Below, piece after piece: positions 23,501 to 34,241 of a DNA stretch of 64,000 nucleotides. The stretch's first letter is position 1. Each line of letters opens with the position of its first letter. Below the pieces are notes generated by a model. That model had not been told where the DNA came from. It searched no databases and was given only the letters and a program-made list of their open reading frames with translations. Location of the stretch: the NCBI GenBank assembly GCA_963971305.1, contig OZ020306.1, positions 61,726,686 to 61,790,685 on the forward strand. The letters run 5' to 3'. Origin of the DNA: Arcuatula senhousia. Taxonomy: Eukaryota; Mollusca; Bivalvia; Mytilida; Mytilidae. A program made the translations under genes and the position numbers.

Positions 23501-26500
23501 CTTGCGGGAATTTCACTAATGTCACCAAAATGTTTCCCATCATCAAATGGAAATGAACGATTTTTGCCTTATCCTTCTTTCCATTTACCCAAAAAGTTTT
23601 GAAATCATACAACGTTGGTACGGGTGATTAGAAGCGTCGAATGAAATGAAGACGTGGAATTGATGTTTCGCCTTACAGGAAACAATGGTCAATTATAGTA
23701 ATTGCCTTTTTGCGATGGACCTTTAAACAATTAAACTGCATTTTACTGTAAAAAAAAGCCCCAAAAAACTTCTAGGTAACTTCTAAAGAGCATTTTATTT
23801 AATTTGGGAACTGACCGTTTAACTTGAAGGGGGTGGCCTTGGATTTTTGTTTTGGCCAGAAAAAATATTTTGAAGGCGTAACGACAGAATATTATGAAAG
23901 CTTATTTGGGTCACATTATGTGGTGCAACATAAAAAAATCAACACGAATTTTTTTTTAGTAAACACTTCGTTTCACGATTTAACGATTCGTGACCACGAA
24001 TAAACAAATTGTTCCTACACTTTATCAATTTGTGGCCACGAATGGTTAAATCGTGGAAACGATTTGTTTAGTCGTGACCACGATTTCTTAATTTTACATT
24101 CCCGTTTCGACTTGAGTTCACGTTGCTAAATGCCGCCTGGTTGTAATGTGTGGGGTTTTTTTTTTGGTTTTGTTCTGTGTTGTTTTTTTGTTGTTGTTGT
24201 GATGATTTCTTTGTTTTTGTCTTTTCCTTTGCTTCTTCTAAACTGATTTTTTTTTTTTTATTACAGAAAAGTTCAAAGTGCACAGTGTACAAAAGCGATT
24301 TATTTTGTAAGTATTATGTTTTTAATTTTTAAAAGTATAACACAGTTACAATTTTACTTTGACCTCTTAAATCTAGTTTCTGAAAATAAAAATGAAATGA
24401 TGCATGCAGTATCTTCTTACACATTTGCATTGACCGATCCACCAGAAAAAAATAGGAGGAGCTTGAAAAATAGATGTAAATTCATTATAATTATGTTTTT
24501 TTCTAAATTGTATTATTTAAAACATTCATATAAGACAGTTTTATAGATTTTCTGATTAATTTTAATATTCCTTTACAGTGTAACACTAGCTATCATATCT
24601 GTTACGGCTGTGGCTACTAGTACGACGTTAAGAGTAATACAAGCAAAGAAGGGTTGTCTATATTATCCGGACGTCTGTCGTTTGAGGTATGTGTGACATA
24701 GCTTTATCGTTCTTTGACCGTAGATTGAAACTGTTAATGACCCATGAAAACTTGTCTTCCCGCCAAGCTTTTGTTGAGTGTTTAGTTGAGACTATTATCA
24801 CGGTGTATTACGGGCTACGATTAACATTGGCAATCTGGAGACAATTAAGAATGTTTGAAATTCAACACAAAAAAGACAATGGAAGAAAAGGGAAGTCAAA
24901 AGTTAATCTTAAATTGTGTAGATTGTGTTTTCCATTTTCTCCCATTGTCCTTCCTTCGATAGAAATTACGCACTTTATTTTTTGGGACTGTCTCTAGATT
25001 TTCATGGTTAACCGTAGCCGGTTAATCGTCTTGTACAGCAGGGATTAATAGAAAATATTTTTGCTTATCCGGCACTGAGATAAAATTTTATGTTATAGAT
25101 TGCGTGAATCAAAACTTGTCGCTTACATATAGTGACATCTTTCATTCAATTACTTAGTAAAATGTATCAAAGACTCAATTTTTCCATATATTAATCACGT
25201 TCTTACACAGTACAACTTTTTACCTTCTGACTTTTAGGGACGAGATCAAGAAGAAACTCGAACCAGAAGTAAAGAAATTAAAAGAAAATTTCCAGTCAAC
25301 GTATGGGGATATAGAACAATACAAAACCGAATGGGAAGGTGTACAAAATGGCGTCTTAGACATAAGATCTAATCTTGTCACTGTGAACGAACTTCAGAGC
25401 TCTCTAGATCAAGAAATATCAAATACGGACATTTTGCTGATTAACTTTGAAAACAACGATATTCCTAGTAACATGCTTGCTGAATATAACGAATGGAAAA
25501 AGAGCGCGAATATGAACGCTGGTATTGCTGTCATTGCGTTTGAATTCGAATTGGCAATGACAATTTTGACCTTGCCTTCCGTTTTGGCTACCACGGCAAC
25601 GATGTTTACAGTCGGTGTTGCTGGATTTTTTGCTGTAGTTGGAATAGCCTTTTCTGTTGTTGATGTTGTATCAAGCGTGAAAGAAGAACGCTCAATACGT
25701 GATAAGCTTCGTAAAGCCAAGTCGAGGCTCACAAGAGCCAAAAATGACTTTAACAAAGCATTCAAAACGATGAAAGAATTTCAAGCTATTTTTTGTAAAT
25801 CGGCAATCAATTATTTAAGAGATGTATCAAAAAAAGGAAGACTATACCATATGATGTTCTACAGGCTATACCAAAGGATAACCAGGGTCTTTGGGACAAG
25901 CTTTAATGCGTGTAATAAAAAAACAACACATCTAAACCAAATCAAGCAGTTGAAGAAATCGTACATGGATCCTCTAAATACTTACCTGTCATCAAAAATT
26001 AATCAACTGAAGCAAAAAATAAAAGAGGTGAAAAAAGTCAACAACGTACTCAGAGCAATTGCAGATGACGTGAAGATACAAAAGAAAAATCCAAAGAAAA
26101 TTTTCGATGATTTGAGAAAATTTCAAAAGGAAACTTCAGAGAAACTTTTCGTTAACTATTTCAATTTCTTGAAGCATATTGCAGAGAAAGTCTTACCAGA
26201 GGGAACTTGTTATTGGGGGATAGACTTGAGTGGTATAAGAAAAGCAGTCATAACAAGTAACAATTATGCAAATGCAGCCGTGTGCAAGAGTCCAGAGATA
26301 GATACTTTTAATAAGTTGATAGATTCTGAAGTTAAGAAGGAAAAAATACCATGTTCTATACTAAAACTTGTAAAAAGTGACGTATTTGGAACCAGAACCA
26401 GCGTCCTACGTTATATTGCTCAACACGTTCTTCCAAATAACGTCTGCTATTGGGGTTATGACCTTCGACCTCTGCGAGAACAAACGACAGGGATCGTCCT

Positions 26501-26759
26501 AAAATACGAAACTTCAGACGTCAAGACTACACTATTTTCTACTTTAAGTTATCTGACGTTAAATGAACTGACGGAGGAAAATTTAAAAACTGGATATTCT
26601 TTTATGTGCAAATCCCACAAGATCTGTGATAAAACATGGCAGGATTTTATTTTCTGTTCCATGGTTAAATCTTCTAATAATGTTTTGAAATGTCCGCAAA
26701 TTCCAGGCTTAAAAATTGACATGTGTATACCTAATACTACCAAGTTTCAGTCTTGTTAA
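17511..26759 (+). CDS. P2: Kazal-bearing membrane or secreted protein, paralogue of P1 (8 exons, 770 aa)
   Basis: Hand-built model: exons 17511-17571, 17999-18055, 18440-18637, 18970-19140, 23067-23222, 24267-24306, 24579-24686 and 25238-26759. Every junction has GT-AG and phases match (phase 1 through exon 5, phase 2 for the last two introns), giving 2313 coding bases and no internal stop. Order: signal peptide 1-20 (MDRRTKSLIFCTLLLNQNLA), short linker, Kazal/FIMAC-like domain 46-105, a domain across exons 4-5 (106-214) with RPQYSAVGQDLMVFFD and WVIG, a hydrophobic segment 226-246, C254-x6-C261, F282-Q-S-T-Y, a long hydrophobic hairpin 358-410, a coiled coil about 415-560, then two repeats at 575-599 and 654-678 and a Cys-rich tail. 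It lies head-to-head with P1, 1585 bp between start codons. Further small exons in the 3.9-kb intron 4 cannot be excluded. Confidence 0.72.
18440..18637 (+). CDS. P2 exon 3: Kazal/FIMAC-like domain
   Basis: This phase 1-1 exon encodes one complete domain. Cysteines begin at PCERWEQF, then CVC, then the signature VCDNKGNQYRSNCYLALEVC, and end at KSCG. The stretch C-x6-Y-x3-C-x6-C is the Kazal core (serine-protease-inhibitor fold), while the leading C-x2-W-E and C-x-C resemble the FIMAC variant known from complement factor I and C6/C7. It is flanked by a polypyrimidine acceptor (TTGATATTCAG) and the donor GCG|GTAAG. Symmetric phase-1 borders make it a typical shufflable exon. Whether it inhibits a protease cannot be told from sequence. 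Confidence 0.8.
19524..20013. mobile_element. TIR element with ~140-bp inverted arms in P2 intron 4
   Basis: The left arm starts TATACTCTTCAAAAAAAGTT and the right arm ends AACTTTTTTTGCAGAGTATA. The arms stay nearly complementary for about 140 bp (through CATTATTGCCGAGCTGTTCT) around a roughly 210-bp centre. TA lies at both borders, suggesting a Tc1/mariner-type non-autonomous element. Confidence 0.7.
20524..21220 (+). mobile_element. 5'-truncated LINE tail inside P2 intron 4
   Basis: The frame at 20596-21021 encodes the C-terminal zinc-knuckle region that follows the RT of many non-LTR retrotransposons: RYLLTKYRLSNHCLRIETGM, RLCLYCDLNCVENEIHFLLE, then a Cys. A poly(A) run lies at 21062-21088 and the element appears to end in an ATTTGATTTGATT-type tail near 21218. 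It is in sense orientation relative to P2. The RT and endonuclease are missing, so it cannot move itself. Confidence 0.7.
21953..22241. mobile_element. Short TIR element with AGGCACGGACCATTTG ends
   Basis: Perfect 16-bp inverted ends AGGCACGGACCATTTG / CAAATGGTCCGTGCCT enclose repeats of CCAGATTATTTTTTTC-like words. It lies in P2 intron 4. Confidence 0.7.
22690..22960 (-). repeat. Reverse copy of the GACGAAACGCGCGTC dispersed repeat
   Basis: Contains GACGCGCGTTTCGTCTATTC and AAGACTCATCAGAGGCGCTC, the reverse complement of motifs at 50830-50880 and 51550-51610, followed by CCTATGTCTGGGGTAGAAAG. Confidence 0.6.
23943..24090. repeat. Short foldback of CGTGACCACGA words
   Basis: Near-palindromic words TTCGTGACCACGAATAAAC, TTGTGGCCACGAATGG and AGTCGTGACCACGATTT recur in both orientations within 150 bp in P2 intron 5. 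The construction resembles the element at 7508-7881 but the words differ. Confidence 0.6.
25238..26759 (+). CDS. P2 last exon: hydrophobic hairpin, coiled coil and duplicated C-terminal repeat
   Basis: Open from the acceptor CTTTTAG at 25237 to the TAA at 26757-26759 (507 codons plus one base). It starts R-D-E-I-K and carries F-Q-S-T-Y, matching P1 in order and spacing. Residues 358-410 of the full protein form a long apolar stretch with a central Pro (two helices, including VGVAGFFAVVGIAFSVVDVV), followed directly by a Lys/Arg-rich coiled coil. Two repeats 79 residues apart read LKHIAEKVLPEGTCYWGIDL and LRYIAQHVLPNNVCYWGYDL. An AATAAA lies at 26909-26914. Confidence 0.85.
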
Positions 26760-26881
26760 ACTTGTCTTTTTGACTTCACTTTATTTTTTTTATTACAAGT
26801 GCCCTGGTTATTATTTTAGAAAATAATGTTTAACAGTACACACTTTGAATGTCATTATGTATATGAGCAGCACTGTATGTT

Positions 26882-27130
26882 ATAGCTTGAGGTTCATCTT
26901 TACATCTCAAATAAAATGGCTGATATTTTATCCCTTTTTGCAGCCTAGGGTCCATCTTTATACTTCGAATACAATGGCTGATATTTTACCTCCTTTCGCA
27001 ACCAATGTACAGCTTAAAGTTTACCTTATCACCTCAAACAAAATAGCTGATGGTTTATCTCCCTTCGCACTTTACATGTATGTACAGCTTAAGGTTGATA
27101 TTTACATTAAGAGTGAAATGGCCACGGCAT
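26882..27130. repeat. Degenerate ~75-bp tandem repeat just after P2
   Basis: About 3.5 copies of a unit with AGCTTRAGGTT, TTTACATCTCAAATAAAATG and GCTGATATTTTATC followed by CCTTTCGCA. The only AATAAA near the P2 stop (26909-26914) lies inside the first copy. Confidence 0.65.
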
Positions 27131-27179
27131 TTTTTCTCCACTTACTTATATCTAGACGCTGTACACCTTAGTTAAAGTT

Positions 27180-30100
27180 TTTATGAGGTCATACTTAGGA
27201 AATAGAAAAGAAATCAGTCAATTATTTGAAATTTATATATGAATATATTAAGGGAGTTTCATGAAAGCAAAATACCATATATACCCTATTATTTAAAAGG
27301 TAAACGTTGTACATAACAGCTCTCCTTTGATTGTACTTTTCTTTGCTCTTTCGTCGCTTTACTCGCAAAATTATGTAATAAAACTTATTTTTTTAGTTTT
27401 CAAATTTTGTACAAGTATGTAAGACTGATGCGATAGTATTAATTGATTAATAAAGAATACAAAAGCGGATTGATATTTTGTTCGCCGATCTCATTAGTGA
27501 TGTCATATTCACTAATTTGCATCTCATTAAGTGTCAAAACAGCATCGATGGACAGGATAATTTATCCAAAGTTCAAATCCTCATAATTTTTTTTATTTGA
27601 TCAGATAAAATGGTTCTGTAAACGGTTCTTTGAAGAAGAATTTATTCATAATTACCACAATTGATGATGAAAGGTTTAAAAATAAATTTTCTGTAAAATT
27701 GTTTCTGGACCAAGTAATTTTTCATAGAAAATTTTTAATCAACCAAACTTTTCGAATTTTAGAACCACTAAACATATTTATTTTCAAGATGCACTACAAA
27801 AACGATCTTTTTCTAAATTTGGTAGAACCAAAAGAATCTGAATAAAGTGTATTTTCTGGTGATATGGACGAACGCATATATATACAGTATGCCAATCCCC
27901 TTTGGCCGAATAAAAAAAAAACCTTGAACGCGTGTTTCTATTCCTTTTTTTTTGTTTTGACCCATTGGTTTAACTGAATTGATCACTTCTGTACAGCATA
28001 TTTCATACAGCTTATCTGTATATTTGGTAGATTTTATATTCTGCAGGCCAACATACAACTTCCTCTATATAGTTTACTACAACTTTTTTTCCGATGAGCA
28101 AGCAACATTTAATTCTTTAGGCTAACAAAACACATATTTCAAATTAAATGAGGAATACCCCATTAGAAGTTGTGAAAATTATGTTGAATTGTAAACTTTT
28201 GTTGATGTATAAAGCAATTAAAACAATTTAAAAAGCATCAGATTTCTCTCATTCTATAGGAAAGAATACAAATTAACAAGATTGCCATGTACTCATGTAG
28301 ACTTTGTTCAACTCGAAACTCAAAATAATATTGTTATACATCTGAGATGAATACAACAAAAAAATCTGTTCTGTAACTCCTGAATAATTTATCTCTTTAA
28401 AATGACAAACAATCCAAAATTTCATCGAAATTTGTTAAGCAGTACCAGAGCAGTCACACTTCCAAAGTATTGCCATAGACCTGTACATTAAATTTAATAT
28501 ACAGGTCTATGGTATTGCTATAACCTCAAACTTACGTCAGGGCGAACATTCCTATTTTGATGCTTCGTTACATGTACATTGACAAAACTGTTGTTCAATG
28601 TTTATTACTTATTCTATTTTAAAATTCTCTTTTATTAATTGAATTCCTAATTAAATTCTGTCGACTATTTTAAATGTGCCATCGCAACACGGGGTCAAAA
28701 GGGGGACTTCCGCCTTAAATAGACTTTTTAATTTGAGTTTCGTTTGCAAAATCTTTTTTTTTTCATTGGAATCCTTGTGAAATTCCCTGCCTACTTTTTA
28801 CAATCAGATTTGAAATATTTCTTACCGTTTTGAGAAATTAAGGGTTGAAGGGGCAAAAAACGCAATGTTTTAGAGTTTGTTGAGGTAAAAAGTTTTACAC
28901 AAGATATTAAGTTGTAGTAGGCCAGCCAATTGTTATGAAGCTTTTATGAGTATATCCACTAAAGGAAGAACGGTGTTGTATTTGGGGTTTGTGGCCAAAA
29001 AGAGCTAAAATGGGCGTATTGACAAAACGACTGTAGAAATTTTATTATTCATTCAATTTTGAAATTTTTGTTCATTGAATTCCTCGTTATATTCTGTCAA
29101 CGGTGTTCATATATATATTGCAATGTTACATTGCTACATGGAACCAAAGACCGGCCACACCCATAAAATCAACTTTTTATTTTGGTTCGGTTTTCAACAT
29201 CTTTTTTTCCTTGTGAAAATCAGTTTTACACAAAAATAAGTTTTTTGTTTTTATTTTTTGCTACACATAAACAATTTAAAATCTGTATATTACCCCGGCT
29301 ACCAGTACTTTCAGTACTTTGATTTGTTTGTGCCTTGCTAAGGATTACCAAGAGTTATCTTTTGTTGAAGATTATCAATAGGGTACGAGTCTCCATCTTA
29401 TGTTGTTGTAACTTTAACTTCTAACAAACGTGATTGTAAAGTTTTATTCCTCGAGGTTGGTCCGCTCCGGTATCAACATATTTGTGCGTGTTGAAAACAC
29501 ATCACACCTTTTGAAAAACAATGACATTTGAAAATGTTTTTTTTTTTTCATGACATTTAAATTTAACAATTGTAATAACGAAAAATCATGACTTTATATA
29601 AAGTAGAACAAAATCACGAAAATCCTCGATCTTTCAATTACATTCATGTAAAGAAAATCCATGACTTGAAAATGTTACAAAGTCATGAAAAATCATCATT
29701 TTTAAAGATCATGAAAAATGGTGGCTTTTTAGACAAGCATAATTTTCTATGGCTTTACACAATGCATCTTTACATGAAAGACACCTCGGTAGAAAATCGT
29801 ACAGAAACTCAATATAAATGCGAGTAACTTTGAATTCGGAACTGTAGATGTGTCCTTGATTATTTTCAATGCATCTTTGTCGACTTGGTTTGGTAAAAAT
29901 TTAGAATTACTACACTGAGTTCGGAATCAGGATATACCAAACATTTTTTAACAGACAGTTCAAGTTTTCACGAAATTAGACAAATCTTGTGCGGACAGAC
30001 AAAAGGGTGAAATGTCATGAAAAATCATCACTTCAAAGGCCATGGTTTTTCATAAGATATCTGACTGGGTAATCGATGAACCTAAAACTTAATTAACAAT

Positions 30101-30437
30101 TGTATCCCTTTCTAGATGGAATCATTCCGAAGGGTAATTCCTCGGGTTTGTTGTTTTTTATCGGGCAAGCCCTCGTGGAAACAACGTAGCACCCCAGAAT
30201 TACAATTCGAAATGATTCACTCTATTGCGGGCCACAATTGTATATTGTTTTATTTCATATCCCATTCTGATTTTTTTAAGCGACAGTAATTTTTGTTACA
30301 TATATGAGTTCAGAATCGAGATACACAAACATTTCTTAACAGACTGTCAGTACAAACTTTCACGCAATCAGACAACATACATGTGACGGATCCGTGAAGA
30401 TAAAGCTGGAGATTTATAATTTTTTGGCTGGAGATTG
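27180..30437. other. Intergenic, mostly featureless
   Basis: Holds the tiny palindromic element at 28467-28518 and recurring CATGAAAAATCATCATTT words at about 29690, 30015 and (after the solo LTR) 31617. No gene is supported. Confidence 0.45.
28467..28518. mobile_element. 38-bp palindrome flanked by 7-bp direct repeats
   Basis: The near-perfect palindrome 28474-28511 (starts CATAGACCTGTA, ends TACAGGTCTATG) is bordered on both sides by GTATTGC (28467-28473 and 28512-28518). The same construction occurs at 35303-35358. Confidence 0.7.
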
Positions 30438-31217
30438 TGTGACAGAGTTAGAATAGACGTTAAAATAGACAATATTATTTTTGGACATTTGGATTTATGT
30501 TTGTAATTCTTATTTTCTTTATTTTGTTTAACATTTTGTTTTATGTTTTTTTTTTCTTAAATTGATTATTTGTTAATTAATTTAGTATATTTTTAATCTT
30601 ATTAAGTAGTATAGGCATCTTTGATCAACTCTGTCACATGTCATAATTTTTTAAATCAATTAAGATTTTCTAGTTGCATTAATTTACTCAAATATTCTTT
30701 CATGTCAAAATTAAATCTTTGTCACTCAAATTGAGTAAGAAAAATATGTCAAATGAGTAAGGGTATAAATATTAGTTCAAATATTTATTTCATCAGTTAA
30801 GATCAGTTAGTAAGTTCAGTTAGAGAAGTTAAGTTAAATGAGTTTTTCAGTTGAGTCAAGTTATCATTATCTTAAGTTTACAGTTAAGGACTTTGAGTCA
30901 ATCGCAATTGACAAAATCATTGTTCCAGTGAGCCAGAACTTTTCTGACATTATCACTTAAATTATATGTGCTGTATTAATTGTTGAAAAGGATTAATAAA
31001 TTGTTAAAGCTGATTCATCTGCTGTTTGAATCAAGTGTCGCCACAGAAAGTTCATCGACTGTTAGACAGTTTGTCATTGTGTGTCGTCGAAGTGGTGGAC
31101 GGAGGATAGTCTAGCCGAGGAAGTCTGCAGATATCACTCAGTGCCCTTCGACCAAATAAGTTCATATTTATATTTTTCCTGTGTTCCTGTTGTGACCCCG
31201 TTCGTTCCCCGGTCACA
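30438..31217. mobile_element. Probable solo LTR (780 bp)
   Basis: The unit begins TGTGACAG and ends CCGGTCACA, giving inverted TGTGAC/GTCACA termini with the canonical TG...CA. Inside is a TATA-like GGTATAAATATT at 30763-30775 and an AATAAA near 30995, spaced as expected for U3-R. It interrupts a repeat whose halves (GGAGATT motifs) continue on both sides. No gag or pol is present and I find no matching target-site duplication. Confidence 0.5.
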
Positions 31218-31639
31218 AGTGGACCAAAAAGCGGGAGATTTTCAACGCTCATTAAATTGCTTTTCAATGTCAATTGGGGGCACTAGCGTGTGCCAAATAT
31301 ACATGGCTTTACTGATTAATCTCAAACTGTTTATACAACCATCAGGTCAATTATGGCAATAAACCCTTAATTAACACCTTTACCTGTTAAATTAATGTCT
31401 TCCTAATTGACAAACCTCTTAAACAACGGAAATGTTTTATGACTGAACGATTAAAATGTCTATAAAACTAAAATTTTGTCATGTCTTAAAAAAGCGGGAG
31501 ATTACACAAAAAGTCGGGAGAACGGGAGATGGATAAAAAAGTCGGGAGATTTCGTCTCCCGGCGGGAGAATCACATGTATGAGACAAATCTAGTCCTGAT
31601 GGAAAAAGGCTGAAATGTCATGAAAATCATCATTTTCAA

Positions 31640-31805
31640 ATAAAGGAAATAACAAAATTACCAAACTTGGAGGATCAATCTCAATGTCCAAGAGAAAAGA
31701 CAAAACATTGAAGACACACCGAAATTGTTATAGATCGCAATGGTTCTGACTTGGTATTAGCAATTCAAATGAAATTGTGGGTTAAACCAGGTTTTATGCA
31801 AATGT
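31640..31805. repeat. Partial diverged copy of the ~320-bp repeat
   Basis: It shares AAATAACAAAATTACC, GATCGCAATGGTTCTGACTT and GTGGGTTAAACCAGGTTTTA with the copies at 3369 and 8923, then stops after TTTTATG. Confidence 0.6.
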
Positions 31806-32489
31806 GATGGGTTTTCATAAGAAATCTGACTGGCTATGAGAATTTTCGTTTAAAATTTCAAAATTGTCAAAAACCTTAATTTTCTTTTTTATCCATATAT
31901 AGGTTAATCTTTAAAAGTCATTATTTGGTTGCCAGTGTCAGCCTATTTAGTTTTGCTGTTCTATGCTCTTCATATTCATATAGTGTTAGGCATTTTTTTT
32001 ATCTTTGGGAAAAGTGCCTCTGATGGGTCTTGAATTGACAAAATGCCCGTCAAGTGGAGTAACATTTATTGTCTGGATTTTTGTTGTAATTTTGATTTGA
32101 TATATATTTACATATCATTGTTAAATCTTATGTTCGTCTTAATTCACGACTTAAGCTAGCCGACGATCAGTTGACTAACTAAAATGCCGGTATATAAAAA
32201 AAAACCAAACTATTTTTAAATTTCTTACATGGGTTCTATGCTAGGCAGTCAATTCCAGGAGTGGTCCTAGATAACAGCAGCTTTCAGTGTGGAAAAAAAA
32301 TGGTCGCAATTGACTGTCTGAGTAGGACTTGAAATTGTATATATTTTTTTGAAAAGTCTGAAAAAATTAAAAAGTGTTAAAGACATTTACTAGAACCACC
32401 ACAATTCAAGTAATAAAATCAAAACAAATCACACAATATGTCCAAAGGTTGACATTGTAAGTTAATGATTTTAGTAATCTGTTTCAAAT

Positions 32490-34241
32490 TTACTTATTCC
32501 TAACAACTGCTCTGTATATTTCAATCTCATTTGGATTCATCTTCATTACCGCTAAGAGTCTTCTGGTCGTATTGCCACAGATATTAGTCACATTCTTTAG
32601 ATCTCTAAGGAGCACTGTTCGAGTCTTCTTCTCTATATTTAATGCGGACATGATTCCTGAGTCTTTCTCTAACAAAAGAAGATAATTGTTTGGGAGGCAT
32701 TGAACGAGACAGCCATTTTGAACGTCGAAACTTTCGTAGAAACTTGAGTTGAAAAGTAAAGTTGAGAGGTCAAAAGAGATTATAGTGTTAATATCGGTAA
32801 ATGATGCATACACGACTTTGTTATCATCAATGTCAGCATGAGCCAAGTCTTCTCGCTGTAGCGAATAAAGTACGGATAATGTCCCATTTGTATCAATGGT
32901 GCATATATCATACTTTCGATATGCGTCTACAACAATGTATATTTGTTTGTCTAACCTTTGCATCCATTCTACATGACCATTAACATTTATTGTTCGACAT
33001 ATCCTTAGATCCACAATATCAACGACAGCGATCCTTCGGTCATTTGCAACAAGAGCCAATGTTTCATTGTACATCGTTACAAGTATAGGAATCCGTGTGT
33101 AGTCTAATTTAAGACCAGAGGTTTCCGATGTTTTACTTGTTTCTTCAGCAATGTTAATAACTTTAAGGTGGATAGTGGTTATGGTGGAGCATAATTGGAG
33201 CCTCTTATTGTATTTCTCACAATTGGTACATAAAATTGCTATAATTCGCTTTTCGTCTACAAAACAACACGCCAAGACCTTATCATTATTGAAAGCAATG
33301 TTTTTATTCAACTGGTAAGTACCTATGTATTCTGACTTTGTAAGTGGAATGGTGTCATTTGTCACAAGCTGAACTTTGGGTTGTGTTGCCTCTACTTGTG
33401 ACATAGCTCCTCCAACAATTGCAGTTGTTCGGTCCTCCTCAACAATTTGCGATTTTTTACTCAGATTATCAAAAAATGCTTTGACTTGTTCCATATAATC
33501 ATCAGAAAAAACGCCAAAATTTTGAGGTTTGTTATCAACGATATCATCAAAGTCTTTCTGATCTTTTCTAAGTGTCCCTTCCAAAAACTTGACGGTCTGA
33601 AACATATGTAGCTCACTTGTTCCCCCTTCAATTTGACAGATATTTTCTAAATTTTGTGTGACCTTCTCTTCTATTTGCAACAATTTCTCTGCCTGAAAGT
33701 TTAATCTCTTTCTTGATTGTTGATATTGATCAACCATTGTATTCCTTATCATCTCACATCTTTTATTAAGCTCTTTTTGAAGATTTTCGATGTTTTTAAT
33801 TGATTTTTGTTCGTTGTCATCGACACCACTTTGTATTAGAGCATGCTCATTCCTATACTTGTACACACGTTCTTTCGTCTTTTCCATTCCCTTTTTAAGC
33901 TCCATGATAGCTGAACCACTTTTGACGCCTTTAGCGGCTTCTACAGTTTCCATAATCTTATTGCACTCGTTGTGCTCTTTAATCAAACATTCGTGACAAA
34001 TAAGTTTGTCATGGCCAACGCAAAATAGACTCAGTTTTTTATTGTCGTGAAGAGGACATTCAGTTGGAATCCCGCGTTTAAAATCTGAAACTTCGTCCAA
34101 TCTTGCAACCTCATGAGGAATGGCAAATCTCCGATGGACCTTTCCACAACCACGACAAACTAACTCTCTACAGTCACAGCACCAAAATTCTGCCTTCTCC
34201 TCCTCGTTGTCTCGAAGACAACATGCACACAAATCAGCCAT
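32490..34241 (-). CDS. B-box gene B: RING-less TRIM-like protein
   Basis: A 583-residue protein on the minus strand beginning at the ATG at 34241. Both B-boxes are intact: the first begins at C5/C8 (two residues earlier than in gene A because the N-terminus is shorter), and the second is the C-x2-H-x8-C-x2-H-x4-C-x2-C-x4-H-x2-C pattern near residues 62-93. A coiled coil spans about 100-240. The C-terminal 280 residues form a propeller-like domain with recurring blocks such as ACCFVDEKRIIAI, VTMYNETLALVAN and LLAVMKMNPNEIEIYRAVV, which align with the same blocks in the other three copies. The reverse strand reads ...TGTTGTAG directly before the ATG, a splice acceptor abutting the start codon. 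The reading frame is intact. No RING finger is present. Adaptor or signalling function inside the cell is inferred from TRIM biology only. Confidence 0.9.
   Translation of the reverse strand: MADLCACCLRDNEEEKAEFWCCDCRELVCRGCGKVHRRFAIPHEVARLDEVSDFKRGIPTECPLHDNKKLSLFCVGHDKLICHECLIKEHNECNKIMETVEAAKGVKSGSAIMELKKGMEKTKERVYKYRNEHALIQSGVDDNEQKSIKNIENLQKELNKRCEMIRNTMVDQYQQSRKRLNFQAEKLLQIEEKVTQNLENICQIEGGTSELHMFQTVKFLEGTLRKDQKDFDDIVDNKPQNFGVFSDDYMEQVKAFFDNLSKKSQIVEEDRTTAIVGGAMSQVEATQPKVQLVTNDTIPLTKSEYIGTYQLNKNIAFNNDKVLACCFVDEKRIIAILCTNCEKYNKRLQLCSTITTIHLKVINIAEETSKTSETSGLKLDYTRIPILVTMYNETLALVANDRRIAVVDIVDLRICRTINVNGHVEWMQRLDKQIYIVVDAYRKYDICTIDTNGTLSVLYSLQREDLAHADIDDNKVVYASFTDINTIISFDLSTLLFNSSFYESFDVQNGCLVQCLPNNYLLLLEKDSGIMSALNIEKKTRTVLLRDLKNVTNICGNTTRRLLAVMKMNPNEIEIYRAVVRNK

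Noticed and set aside
24150..24332. Hydrophobic frame MGFFFWF... as a membrane protein
   Set aside because: It comes from T/G-rich low-complexity sequence and overlaps P2 exon 6 in another frame.
28474..28511. Palindrome as an intrinsic transcription terminator
   Set aside because: Intrinsic terminators are a bacterial feature. The flanking 7-bp duplications and second copy point to an insertion.
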